A stretch of 30,035 nt of DNA from DATFPK01 sp035264885 (GTDB lineage Bacteria; Actinomycetota; Thermoleophilia; Solirubrobacterales; 70-9), in NCBI GenBank assembly GCA_035264885.1, contig DATFPK010000043.1, positions 1 through 30,035 of the forward strand. Reading direction: 5' to 3'. The position numbers and the translations under genes are program-made. The notes below the pieces were generated by a model. That model searched no databases and had not been told where the DNA came from. It saw only the letters and a program-made list of their open reading frames with translations. This document shows, piece after piece, positions 1 to 7,592 of this stretch. The first letter of the stretch is position 1; the number at the start of each line of letters is the position of its first letter.

Positions 1-500
1 ACGAAACCGCCGACGGCGTAGCCGAAGCCGGCGAGGAGCACGGCCGCGCCGCCCAGCAGGGCGGCCCCCGATCCACCGAGGTCGAGCCCGAGGAGGGCGA
101 CCACGCCGGCGAAGCCGGTGACCACGCCGACGAGCCGCAGGCCGGTCGAGCGCTCCTCCCGGTCCAGCCAGATCGCGAGGAGGGCAGTGAAGATCGGGGT
201 CGACGAGACCAGGATCCCGGCGAGGGAGGAGGTGATCTCCTCCTGCCCCAGGCCGATCAGCAGAAACGGGCCCGCCGCCTGGACGGCGGCGATCGCCGTG
301 ATGACGCCGATCTCCGCCCCCATCCAGCGCATCTCGCCGCGCGCGGCGGCGAGCGGGACGAGGACCAGGGCACCCAAGGCGACGCGCAGGAAGGCGATCA
401 CCGCCGGGCCCATGTCGCGCAGCCCGATCTCGATGAACATGTAGGACGCGCCCCAGATCCCGGCGAGGATCAAGAGCAGGGTCCAGGAGCGACGGTCCAC
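1..500 (-). CDS. EamA/DMT-family transporter, truncated by the window edge
   Basis: Reading the minus strand from a GTG at 500 gives an open frame running off the left edge (about 166 residues, C-terminus missing). It begins MDRRSWTLLLILAGIWGASY and continues with alternating hydrophobic helices. The N-terminal GxxWG-S-[YF] pattern and the later GILVSSTPIFTALLA stretch are typical of the EamA (DUF6) drug/metabolite transporter superfamily, inner-membrane proteins usually with ten helices in two repeats. About five helices are visible. The substrate cannot be inferred. The start is supported by a TAGCCT box 7 nt upstream, suggesting a leaderless transcript. The gene lies downstream of the MBL hydrolase on the same strand, separated by a GC-rich palindrome. 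Confidence 0.85.
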   Translation of the reverse strand, partial: MDRRSWTLLLILAGIWGASYMFIEIGLRDMGPAVIAFLRVALGALVLVPLAAARGEMRWMGAEIGVITAIAAVQAAGPFLLIGLGQEEITSSLAGILVSSTPIFTALLAIWLDREERSTGLRLVGVVTGFAGVVALLGLDLGGSGAALLGGAAVLLAGFGYAVGGF

Positions 501-507
501 GCTCCCG

Positions 508-513
508 AGGCTA
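508..513 (-). promoter_or_regulatory. Candidate -10 box TAGCCT for the EamA gene
   Basis: On the minus strand TAGCCT ends 7 nt before the GTG start at 500, which would put transcription initiation at or near the start codon. The same TAGCCT-7 nt-start layout precedes ctaB at 14181. No -35 element was recognised. Confidence 0.4.
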
Positions 514-515
514 GC

Positions 516-533
516 GGCCGCCCCGGGGCGGCC
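516..533. terminator. GC-rich perfect palindrome between MBL hydrolase and EamA gene
   Basis: GGCCGCCCCGGGGCGGCC is a perfect 18-bp palindrome. In RNA it could form a 7-bp stem with a CCGG loop. It starts 7 nt after the stop of the MBL gene and lies just upstream of the EamA -10 box. There is no U tract, so a terminator role is an inference; it could also be a protein-binding dyad. Confidence 0.35.
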
Positions 534-539
534 CGGGGC

Positions 540-1697
540 TCAGCCCGAGCCGTTCTGCGAGGCGCCGTTTCGGCGCGGGACCTCGATCGTCCCGTAGCTC
601 ATGCCGCCGTAGCTGAAGGTCGGCAGGACCGGCCACTGGCGCTTCCAGTCGGCCAGCTCGGAGGAGGGGAAGACGTTGAGGAAACGCGGATCGCGCGGGT
701 TGGGGTCCGCCAGAGCCTTCTCCTTGACCATCGAGTCGTACTGGTCGATCGAGTCCTCGAGGGTGTTCGAGTTGAGGATCACCTCGCGGCCGAAGAACTC
801 GGCCGTCCTGCGGACACCGGGGATCTTCGACAGGTTCGGATGCCAGGAGTCGGCGGCGACCCCGTTCTCGGAGGAGACCCAGACGCCATCGTCGGTGTTG
901 ATGCAGATCGAGTGGTTGCCGTCGGTGTGGCCTGGCGTCCAGACCAGGGCGACGCCCTGCCCGAGCTCGACGTCGCCGTCGATCAGGACCACGTTCTCGT
1001 CGTTGACGCCGCGGATCCCGTCCTCCACGTACCAGGCCCACTGCATCGGGTGCAGGGACGCGAAGGTATCCCACTCCTTGCGCTGGGTGATCAGCTTCGC
1101 GTTCGGGAACAGCGGCTCCACCGCCTCCGGGTGGCCGGGCGGGGGCTCGCTCGAGCCAAGGACGAAGCGGACGTCCTGGACGTGCAGGTGATCGAAGGAG
1201 ATGAAGTCGACGTCCTCGGGCCGCAGGCCGACCGAGGCCAGGGCGCTCGGCACCGTGTTCCAGATCGTCGAGAGGACCTTGTAGGCGACAAAGTCGCCGG
1301 CCCCGCCGGGCAGCTTCTGGACCCGCTCCAGCATCTGCTCGTAGAACGGCGCCTCCTGCGGCCCCTCGGTCACCGTCGGCTCGTAGGCAAGCGTCTTCAG
1401 GTTCCCGTCGAAGTCCTCGTACTGAATGACCTGGAGGCGGTTGATGATGTTGACGTAGGGGTTCGGCCCGACAGCGGCGCCGCCGAAGGCGAACTTGAGG
1501 GGGTAGCCGGCGGAGGCGATGTCGACCGTGCGGACGGCGCGGACGCGGTTCTCGGGGACGGCGAAGCGGGCGCGAAACTCGGCCGCGGCCTCGCGGATCG
1601 CCGCCGGACGCTGGCCACGGGGCCAGACGGCATTGGCCTCGTCGAACTCGTGAAACGGCTTCAGCCCTACCTTCTCCGGGCTCTCGATCGCGGCCAT
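540..1697 (-). CDS. MBL-fold metallo-hydrolase
   Basis: A 385-residue protein of the metallo-beta-lactamase fold superfamily, probably cytoplasmic since no signal peptide is seen. The metal-binding loop is at residues 169-175 (D-H-L-H-V-Q-D), a variant of the usual HxHxDH, and a second metal motif PGHTDGNHS lies at 256-263. A strand-like VVLIDGDVELG before the second motif fits the fold. The start ATG is preceded by GAGGAGGGCC, a good ribosome-binding site. The gene is divergent from the Tat-signal gene at 1829. The reaction is unknown: lactonase, quinone-type hydrolase and thioester hydrolase are all possible, and the sequence does not discriminate between them. Confidence 0.8.
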   Translation of the reverse strand: MAAIESPEKVGLKPFHEFDEANAVWPRGQRPAAIREAAAEFRARFAVPENRVRAVRTVDIASAGYPLKFAFGGAAVGPNPYVNIINRLQVIQYEDFDGNLKTLAYEPTVTEGPQEAPFYEQMLERVQKLPGGAGDFVAYKVLSTIWNTVPSALASVGLRPEDVDFISFDHLHVQDVRFVLGSSEPPPGHPEAVEPLFPNAKLITQRKEWDTFASLHPMQWAWYVEDGIRGVNDENVVLIDGDVELGQGVALVWTPGHTDGNHSICINTDDGVWVSSENGVAADSWHPNLSKIPGVRRTAEFFGREVILNSNTLEDSIDQYDSMVKEKALADPNPRDPRFLNVFPSSELADWKRQWPVLPTFSYGGMSYGTIEVPRRNGASQNGSG

Positions 1698-1733
1698 TCG
1701 GCCCTCCTCGTACTCGCTCTCGGGGCGCGACCA

Positions 1734-1739
1734 CTGTAC
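1734..1739 (-). promoter_or_regulatory. Candidate -10 box TACAGT for the MBL hydrolase
   Basis: TACAGT on the minus strand lies 36 nt before the ATG at 1697, leaving room for the visible ribosome-binding site. It is a single weak hexamer in the divergent intergenic region. Confidence 0.25.
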
Positions 1740-1782
1740 CGCCGGGAGCTCGTCCGGCGGCGACGGGCGGGGGCGCCGGACC

Positions 1783-1790
1783 GATAGAGT
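1783..1790 (+). promoter_or_regulatory. Candidate -10 box GATAGAGT for the Tat-signal protein gene
   Basis: GATAGAGT lies 38 nt upstream of the TTG start at 1829. It resembles the TATAGAAT and TGATAGAA boxes upstream of other + strand genes in this window (16101, 15153). The resulting leader of about 30 nt carries the GAGGGGA ribosome-binding site. Confidence 0.45.
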
Positions 1791-1828
1791 GGACGCCGTC
1801 CGTCGTCCGACTCGAGGGGAGTCCCAGC

Positions 1829-2347
1829 TTGTCCCGCGAAGAACTGGTCAGCACGTATCTCGAGGGCGGTATGAGCCGCCGGATGTTCATCAAGCGGCTC
1901 GTCGCCGCCGGGACGTCGATCGGCGCCGCGGTCTCCTACGCCCACCTGCTCGCCCCCGAGGCGAAGGCCGCTTCGGGCCGCGACGGCGACGGCCGGCTCC
2001 ACTACGAGCCCGAGATCCAGGTGGCGATCGCGACCTCGCGAGTGCGGGACGTCATGCAGTCGGGCAAGCTCAACGTCCGCGCCAGCTCCGACGACCCGGT
2101 GGCGTTCGCCTTCAAGGCCCAGCTCCGCCACAAGGGCCGGCTTAAGACGATCGGCACCAAGCAGGTGACCTTCGGGGCGGCGACGAGCAACCGGCTGGTC
2201 CGGATCCCGATCAGCCGGTTCGGGCGCAGCGTCCTTGCCTCACGGGACACGTCCTCGGTCAAGGTCGTCGGTGTCGCGACCTACCAGCAGGCCCCCCTCG
2301 ACACGCGTACGAGCAAGGCCGTGGCCACCAAGGTCATCCTCAACTAG
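1829..2347 (+). CDS. Tat-signal exported protein of unknown function
   Basis: A 172-residue protein. The first 50 residues look like a twin-arginine signal: SRRMFIKRL at 16-24, then a hydrophobic stretch (VAAGTSIGAAVSYAHLLA) and a possible cleavage after AKA near residue 47. The mature part is beta-rich with no motif I recognise. The start is a TTG at 1829 with GAGGGGA eight bases upstream. Export already folded across the membrane is expected. The last 108 bp overlap the convergent glycosyltransferase gene. It might be a small anchor or redox-associated protein, but there is no direct evidence. Confidence 0.75.
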   Translation: MSREELVSTYLEGGMSRRMFIKRLVAAGTSIGAAVSYAHLLAPEAKAASGRDGDGRLHYEPEIQVAIATSRVRDVMQSGKLNVRASSDDPVAFAFKAQLRHKGRLKTIGTKQVTFGAATSNRLVRIPISRFGRSVLASRDTSSVKVVGVATYQQAPLDTRTSKAVATKVILN

Positions 2348-5278
2348 CGGCTCCGGGCGCCGCTGGTCACGGAGCAGGACGCCGGGCTTGCCCGGCGCCG
2401 GGCGAAGGATCTCGAACCAGGTGCCCGCCCAGGCCGCGGCGGCACCGACGACGATCAGCGGCAGCGCCCGCCGGTACTCGTGGCGCAGATCCCCTCCCCA
2501 CCGCGCCACTGCGCGCCGGATCCGGCCCAGGCGCCGCGGCAGGTAGCCGGCCAGGAGGCCGCCCAGCACCGACCGCCGCAGCAGTGGCCGCCCCCCGCGG
2601 TGGTCGTCGAGGACGATCCGCCCGAGCCCACGGCCCCGGCGAAAGTGGTGGCGGACGAGGGTCGGCACGTCGGCGCAGGGGCTGCGGTGCACCAGGCGAA
2701 CGTCGCGCGCCCGGTAGGCGCGCAGGCCCCGCCGCCAGAGCTCGCGGTTGACGACCGTGTCCTCGCCGGTCCGCATGTCTTCGGGGAAGCCGCCGGCATC
2801 GCGGACGAAGTCGCGCACGTAGGAGCAGTGCGACGGTGGTCCGGCCAGCTCGGTCGAGGGGCGTCCGGGCAGGACGTTGGCATGGTCGAGGAAGTAGGAG
2901 GCCCATCCCGCCGGCGTCTCGGTCCCGTTCAGGATCGTCCCGGTGACCATCGCGTAGCCCTTCCCGTGGGCCGTGACCCGCGCCTGGAGGCTCCCCGGGG
3001 GCAGCTCGACGTGAGAGCCGGGGAACGAGACGTAGTCGCCCCTGGCGACCGCCAGCCCGGCGTTGCGGGCGGCCCCCGGCAGCGCCGGCGCCGGCAGCGC
3101 GACCAGGTTCACCTGCGGGAAGCGCTCGCGGACGATGTCGGCGGTCCGGTCCTCGCCGCTGACCACGACGATGACCTCGAAGGGCTCCTCGCACTCCTGC
3201 TCTACGACCGAGCGGACGCAGCGCTCGATCCGGTCCTCGTCGTCACGTGAGATCACGATCGCCGAGAGGATGGGCGCGTCGAAGTCGAGCTCGTGAAGGT
3301 CGATCCCGCCGCTGCCCTCGCGGCCGAGCGGGTCGGCCAGCACCGGCAGCCCGGCGGGCCGCGGCTGCCACTCACGGACCGCGGCGCCCTCCGCCAGGAG
3401 GTTCGAGTAGTCGCGCTGCCAGCGCCGCTCGGGGTCGGCCTCGGCGTACTTCTCGAACCGGCGGCGGCGGCGCGGCTCGTCGAGCCCCGCCAGGTGCTTG
3501 ATCCGGATCGTGGTCTTCCGCCAGCGGTCGCGGGGGACGTCCACGGGCACCGGGACAAGGTGCAGCCGATTGCCGGGGAGGCGGGCTTCGCGGCGGTAGG
3601 AGAAGAGCCGGTAGACCCAGAGACCGGCCTGGTCGTAACGGCGCTCGTCCCCGGCCATCCGGAAGACCCGGAAGCCGTAGGCGGCGCCGGGGTCGGCCCG
3701 GGACTCGAGGAACTCGCGCAGCGCCGCGCCGTCGGCGGAGTCGATTCGCTCATCGGCGTCCAGGTAGAGGACCCAGCGCGGCCCGATCTCGGCGGCCGCG
3801 TCGAGCAGCGCCTGGCGGTTGGCGGCGTCGTCCCAGCCGGCGTAGCCGGGGCGAACCGGGTTGCGCAGCAGCCGGGCCACGAGGGGCGAGGCCGCGAGGA
3901 TCGCCGCGGTGTCGTCGGTGCTGCCGTCGTCGAGGGCGACGACGGCATCGGCAAAGCGGCTGACCGTCTCGAGCCAGCCCGGGAGGTCGGCAGCGGCATC
4001 GCGGGCAGGCACCAGGACGGCGAGGAGCGGACGGTCGGCCGGCGGTGCACCCGCCTCGCCCCGCGTCCCGATTTCCAGCACGGGAAGACCCGGCGGACGC
4101 GGGGACCATGCCTCCAGGGAGGCCGGGTCCGGCTCATCGAGGAAGCGCGGCGTCAGCCGCTCGAAATCCCCCTGGGGGTCCGCCTCGGCGTACTTGCGCA
4201 ACCGCGCCGCGAGACGCTCCGGCGAGTCGAGGTGGCGAGCCCGGACCGTGGTCGGCACCCAGGCGCCCCGCTGGACGTCGTCCGGCACGGGGTCGAAGTG
4301 AAGGCGGCGGCCGGGGAGACGCTGACCAGGACGCGGTGAGAACAGGCGGTAGACGACGGTGTGGCCGGCGACGTCGTGCTCGTCCCAGGCGCGGTGGAGG
4401 CGGAGGCCGTAGGCGCAGCCGGGCAGCGCGTCCTCGGACGCGAGGAACTTTCGCAGCGCGGCGCCGTCCTCGGGATCGACCCGTTCGTCGGCGTCGAGGT
4501 AGAGGACCCAGCGCGGCCCGATCTCGGCGGCCGCGTCGAGCAGCGCCTGGCGGTTCGCGGCGTCATCCCAGCCGGCGTAGCCGGGGCGAACCGGATTGCG
4601 CAGCAGCCGGGCCACGAGGGGCGAGGCCGCGAGCATCGCCGCGGTGTCGTCGGTGCTGCCGTCGTCGAGGGCCACGACCGCGTCGGCGAAGCGGCCGGCC
4701 GACTCGAGCCATCCGGGCAGATCGGCGGCGGTGTTGCGGGCGGGCACCAGGACGGCGAGGAGAGGATGCTCCTCACCGCCGCGGGCCTCATCGATCAGCC
4801 GGTCGACGTCGAGGTTCCCGGGGCAGTCCTTGCTCGGGTTCAGCTCGCGGTGGCCGATCACGTGCTCGCGGTCGAGCGGTATGCCCCACCGCTCGGCGGC
4901 CGATTCCACGATTCGGGCGCCCGCGGCATACTGCGCCGCCGGCCGCTGGATCGTCAGGGGCGCCCCGCCGTCCTCGAACTCGATGCCGATCGTGTGGAGG
5001 TTCGGGTCCGGGGTCGGGAACCGCGCCGCGAGCTCCTCCGGCCCGCCGCCGGCGTGGATGGCCCCGTCCTCCTCGTCGACGAACTGGACTACCCGGCCGT
5101 CCAGGCCGACCAGGTAGTGCGCGCTCACCCCGCTCAGGGGGTCGCCGAACCAGCTGCAGGCCGACTCGAACGTGCCATCCGTCGTGTGGACGACGGTCCA
5201 GCCCGGGCTCCACCCCGCCCTGCCGGGGAGCTGAGCACGGGCCGGCCGGCGCTCGATCGGCGGGCCGCCTCCGCTCAT
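2240..5278 (-). CDS. Amidase-like domain fused to three GT2 glycosyltransferase domains
   Basis: A 1012-residue multidomain protein. Residues about 20-165 form an N-acetylmuramoyl-L-alanine amidase/PGRP-type (Amidase_2) domain: VVHTTDG (H31), AHYLVG (H54, Y55), and IGHRELNPSKDCPG (H143, K150, C152), which match the zinc ligands and catalytic Tyr/Lys of T7-lysozyme-like enzymes. Residues about 171-400 and 416-645 are two GT2-like domains, each with PAR, LDDGSTDDT and YLDADER (DxD at 262-264 and 507-509). Residues about 668-930 are a third GT2-like domain with RNAGLAVARGDYVSF and a GED at 838-840, but no DxD. A hydrophobic segment at 939-955 may anchor the protein. The start has a TAGGAT box 6 nt upstream; trxB ends 34 nt upstream. 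The role is presumably cell-wall or surface glycan work. The C-terminal tail after about residue 965 looks non-native. Confidence 0.85.
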   Translation of the reverse strand: MSGGGPPIERRPARAQLPGRAGWSPGWTVVHTTDGTFESACSWFGDPLSGVSAHYLVGLDGRVVQFVDEEDGAIHAGGGPEELAARFPTPDPNLHTIGIEFEDGGAPLTIQRPAAQYAAGARIVESAAERWGIPLDREHVIGHRELNPSKDCPGNLDVDRLIDEARGGEEHPLLAVLVPARNTAADLPGWLESAGRFADAVVALDDGSTDDTAAMLAASPLVARLLRNPVRPGYAGWDDAANRQALLDAAAEIGPRWVLYLDADERVDPEDGAALRKFLASEDALPGCAYGLRLHRAWDEHDVAGHTVVYRLFSPRPGQRLPGRRLHFDPVPDDVQRGAWVPTTVRARHLDSPERLAARLRKYAEADPQGDFERLTPRFLDEPDPASLEAWSPRPPGLPVLEIGTRGEAGAPPADRPLLAVLVPARDAAADLPGWLETVSRFADAVVALDDGSTDDTAAILAASPLVARLLRNPVRPGYAGWDDAANRQALLDAAAEIGPRWVLYLDADERIDSADGAALREFLESRADPGAAYGFRVFRMAGDERRYDQAGLWVYRLFSYRREARLPGNRLHLVPVPVDVPRDRWRKTTIRIKHLAGLDEPRRRRRFEKYAEADPERRWQRDYSNLLAEGAAVREWQPRPAGLPVLADPLGREGSGGIDLHELDFDAPILSAIVISRDDEDRIERCVRSVVEQECEEPFEVIVVVSGEDRTADIVRERFPQVNLVALPAPALPGAARNAGLAVARGDYVSFPGSHVELPPGSLQARVTAHGKGYAMVTGTILNGTETPAGWASYFLDHANVLPGRPSTELAGPPSHCSYVRDFVRDAGGFPEDMRTGEDTVVNRELWRRGLRAYRARDVRLVHRSPCADVPTLVRHHFRRGRGLGRIVLDDHRGGRPLLRRSVLGGLLAGYLPRRLGRIRRAVARWGGDLRHEYRRALPLIVVGAAAAWAGTWFEILRPAPGKPGVLLRDQRRPEPLVEDDLGGHGLARTRVEGGLLVGRDTDDLDRGRVP
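3762..3959 (-). repeat. Second copy of internal near-identical GT2 segment
   Basis: About 198 bp encoding the DDGST-to-DADE part of the second GT2 domain. It matches the segment at 4497-4694 with about eight mismatches by eye, 735 bp away, including 56 consecutive identical bases from position 3762. Confidence 0.85.
4497..4694 (-). repeat. First copy of internal near-identical GT2 segment
   Basis: Partner of the copy at 3762-3959. The DNA similarity falls off sharply on the C-terminal side of each domain, where the encoded proteins are only distantly alike. This is a sign of recent gene conversion or selective homogenisation of the catalytic half. Confidence 0.85.
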
Positions 5279-5284
5279 CGGCCG

Positions 5285-5290
5285 ATCCTA
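5285..5290 (-). promoter_or_regulatory. Candidate -10 box TAGGAT for the amidase-glycosyltransferase gene
   Basis: TAGGAT on the minus strand ends 6 nt before the ATG at 5278, with no ribosome-binding site between them. This suggests a leaderless transcript in addition to possible read-through from trxB. Confidence 0.4.
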
Positions 5291-5312
5291 GGGCGGCGCC
5301 GGCCCCGGCGGC

Positions 5313-6320
5313 CTAGACGCCCGGGGTGGGCGCGACCTCGACCGGCTCGCCGCCGCGCTGCCAGTGCGCTTCGGGCGAGGGAGGCGTGTCGCGCAGGTAC
5401 CACTCGGCGTCGAGGGCGCCCATGCAGCCGGTGCCGGCGGCGGTGACCGCCTGACGATAGGTGTGGTCGACGAGGTCCCCGACCGCGAAGACGCCGCCCA
5501 CGTTGGTCCGGGTCGAACCGCCCTGGGTCACGACATAGCCGTTCTCGTCGGTGTCCACCTGCCCGGCGACGATCTCGGACTTAGGGATGTGGCCGATGGC
5601 GACGAAGGCGCCGTCCGCCTCGACCTCCTCGATCTCGCCGCTCTCGGCGTTGCGGAGGCGGATCCGGGCCAGCTTGCCGTCGTCGCCGGCGATGAACTCC
5701 TCGGCGACGAACGGGGTCTTGAACTCGATGTTGCCCTGCTCGCGAGCGCGGTCTTGCATGATCTTCGAGGCTCGGTACTCCTCGCGGCGGTGGACGCTGG
5801 TCAGCTTGCCGGCGTACTTGGAGATGAAGATCGCGTCCTCCATCGCCGAGTCGCCGCCGCCGAAGACGAAGACGTTCTGGTCCTTGAAGAAGGCGCCGTC
5901 GCAGACGCCGCAGGTCGAAACGCCGCGGCCGGCCAGCTCCATCTCGCCCGGGATCCCGAGCCGGCGCGGCTCCGCTCCCATCGCGAGGATGACCGTCCGG
6001 GCGCGGTGCTCCTCCTCGCCGAGGAACACACGATGGACGCCGCCCTCGGAAAGCTCGACGCGGTCGACGTCATCGGTGACGAAACGGGTGCCGAAGCGCT
6101 CCGCCTGTTCGCGGAACTTGCCCATCATCTCCGGCCCGAGGATGCCCTCCGGGAAACCGGGATAGTTCTCGACGTCGGTCGTGTTCTGGAGCTGCCCGCC
6201 CCACTGGAAGCCCTCGAAGACCACCGGTTCGAGGTTCGCTCGGGAGGTGTAGAGGGCAGCGGCGTAGCCCGCCGGGCCGCCGCCGATGATGATCACGTTC
6301 TCGGTCTTCGGTTCGCTCAT
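5313..6320 (-). CDS. trxB: Thioredoxin-disulfide reductase
   Basis: A 335-residue cytoplasmic flavoprotein that uses NADPH to reduce thioredoxin. The FAD dinucleotide motif GGGPAGYAA is at residues 13-21, the redox CGVCDG pair (C137, C140) follows STCG, the NADPH motif GGGDSAMEDA is at about 154-163, HRREEYRAS is the NADPH-phosphate region, and TNVGGVFAVGDLVDHTYRQ is the C-terminal FAD motif. The length is typical. The ATG is preceded by GGAAGGA. An AT-rich inverted repeat lies 50-70 bp upstream and may control it. No thioredoxin gene lies next to it here. The amidase-glycosyltransferase gene follows 34 nt downstream and may be co-transcribed. Confidence 0.97.
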   Translation of the reverse strand: MSEPKTENVIIIGGGPAGYAAALYTSRANLEPVVFEGFQWGGQLQNTTDVENYPGFPEGILGPEMMGKFREQAERFGTRFVTDDVDRVELSEGGVHRVFLGEEEHRARTVILAMGAEPRRLGIPGEMELAGRGVSTCGVCDGAFFKDQNVFVFGGGDSAMEDAIFISKYAGKLTSVHRREEYRASKIMQDRAREQGNIEFKTPFVAEEFIAGDDGKLARIRLRNAESGEIEEVEADGAFVAIGHIPKSEIVAGQVDTDENGYVVTQGGSTRTNVGGVFAVGDLVDHTYRQAVTAAGTGCMGALDAEWYLRDTPPSPEAHWQRGGEPVEVAPTPGV

Positions 6321-6369
6321 CTCAGGGGTCCTTCCGCCGCGGGACCTTACGCCCCCGCCTGGATAAATG

Positions 6370-6390
6370 ATACTTCACTTTCTGAAGTAT
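6370..6390. promoter_or_regulatory. AT-rich inverted repeat upstream of trxB (candidate operator)
   Basis: Perfect 8-bp arms, ATACTTCA and TGAAGTAT, flank a 5-bp CTTTC spacer. It is one of the most AT-rich stretches in a GC-rich window. It touches the stop codon of the YbhN-like gene and lies 50 bp before the trxB start. On the minus strand a TATCAT hexamer overlaps the arm and could be the trxB -10. Without a U tract it is more likely an operator than a terminator. The layout resembles Rrf2/IscR-type sites, but the regulator is not identified. Confidence 0.6.
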
Positions 6391-7559
6391 TAGGACGGTG
6401 CGGGCGCCGGTACCGCTGCCTCGTCGGTCTCGGCGGGCCGTCCCTCCGCCTCCCAGCGGTCGACCGTGCGGCGCAGCTGGAAGAAGGCGACGATGCCCGG
6501 TGGGATCGGCAGCCAGAAGGCGATGACGCGGAAGGCGAGGACGGCGGCGAAGACCTCCTCGTGCGGCAGCCCGAAGAGGAAGAACGCGCCGATCATCCCG
6601 GCGTCGACGGCCCCGACCCCGCCGGGCGCGAAGGGGAACAGGTTGGCGAGCATCCCCAGGAAGAACCCCTGCACGATGACGCCGAGCGGAACCGTCACGC
6701 CCACCGCCTTGAAGCTGCACCAGAGGATCGCGATCTGGGCCGCCCAGAAGCCGATCGCCCCGGTGATCGCGAGGCCGCCGCGCGACGGGTGGCTGACCAG
6801 GTCCAACGCCGTCCGCATCCCGGTCGCCATGGTCGCCGGCCCCGACGCCAGGCGCCGGGCCAGTCCGGCGCGGCGGTGGCCCTGCGCGAACCGGCCGATC
6901 CGGCGTTCGAAGTCGTGCGGGATCAGCGCCACCAGGATCCCGAGGACGAGGATGACCCCGGCGACCGCCGCCGGAATGATCGTCACCTCGACCGAGCTCT
7001 CGCCGGGCAGGACCCCGGTTCGCAGGAGGATGCCGCAGACGATCAGGGCGAGCGGGTACCAGATGTACTGGAGGGCCAGGAAGGCGACCATCCGGCAGGC
7101 GGACTGCCGGCGCGGCATGCCGGCCTTGCGCAGGGCCCAGTACGTGAGGGCGATGCCGCCCGCCCCGCCGGCGGCGAACAGGCGGGTTGCGGCGAGCCCG
7201 GCCATGTTGATCTCGTACGCCTCGCGCCAGGTCAGCGGCAGGACGTCTCCCCCGACCACCCCTCTGAACAGCGCCACGTAGGTCCCGAAGGCGACCGCCT
7301 CGCAGAGCACCGCAAGGAGCAGCCAGAGCGGATCTGCGTCGCCGACCAGGTCGAAGGCGCTGTCGAGGTCGGCGATCTTCGGGATGAAGACGTAGATCGC
7401 GACGATCAGAACCGTGACGATCAGCCCGGTTTGGAGCAGGCGGCGCTTGGTGAAGAAACCGAGCGCATCGGCAGACGAATCGACCTCCCCGGCGCTCTGC
7501 CCGTCGCCGCCAGTCGATTCCGCCGGCCGTTCGATGAAGGTCTTCTCAGCCGGGGTCAG
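6390..7559 (-). CDS. YbhN/UPF0104-like integral membrane protein (CTG start proposed)
   Basis: The frame is open from at least 7559 to a TAA at 6390, 389 residues if started at CTG 7559. After a polar N-terminal tail of about 35 residues come several membrane helices, including LIVTVLIVAIYVFI near the start and, toward the end, FFLGMLANLFPFAPGGVGAVDAGMIG, a motif typical of the lysylphosphatidylglycerol-synthase transmembrane (UPF0104/YbhN) family. The only standard in-frame start I found is GTG 7310, but it would remove the first helix. CTG 7559 has GAGGAGG six bases upstream. It lies 33 nt after the PAP2 gene on the same strand, so the two are probably an operon. A role in lipid or polyprenyl-lipid handling is family inference only. 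Confidence 0.75.
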   Translation of the reverse strand: MTPAEKTFIERPAESTGGDGQSAGEVDSSADALGFFTKRRLLQTGLIVTVLIVAIYVFIPKIADLDSAFDLVGDADPLWLLLAVLCEAVAFGTYVALFRGVVGGDVLPLTWREAYEINMAGLAATRLFAAGGAGGIALTYWALRKAGMPRRQSACRMVAFLALQYIWYPLALIVCGILLRTGVLPGESSVEVTIIPAAVAGVILVLGILVALIPHDFERRIGRFAQGHRRAGLARRLASGPATMATGMRTALDLVSHPSRGGLAITGAIGFWAAQIAILWCSFKAVGVTVPLGVIVQGFFLGMLANLFPFAPGGVGAVDAGMIGAFFLFGLPHEEVFAAVLAFRVIAFWLPIPPGIVAFFQLRRTVDRWEAEGRPAETDEAAVPAPAPS

Positions 7560-7592
7560 GTGAACCTCCTCGTGCGGCGGAATGCTACGGGG

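Noticed and set aside
511..1893. 460-codon minus-strand frame overlapping the MBL hydrolase
   Set aside because: It is out of frame with the MBL gene, Arg/Pro-rich and without motifs.
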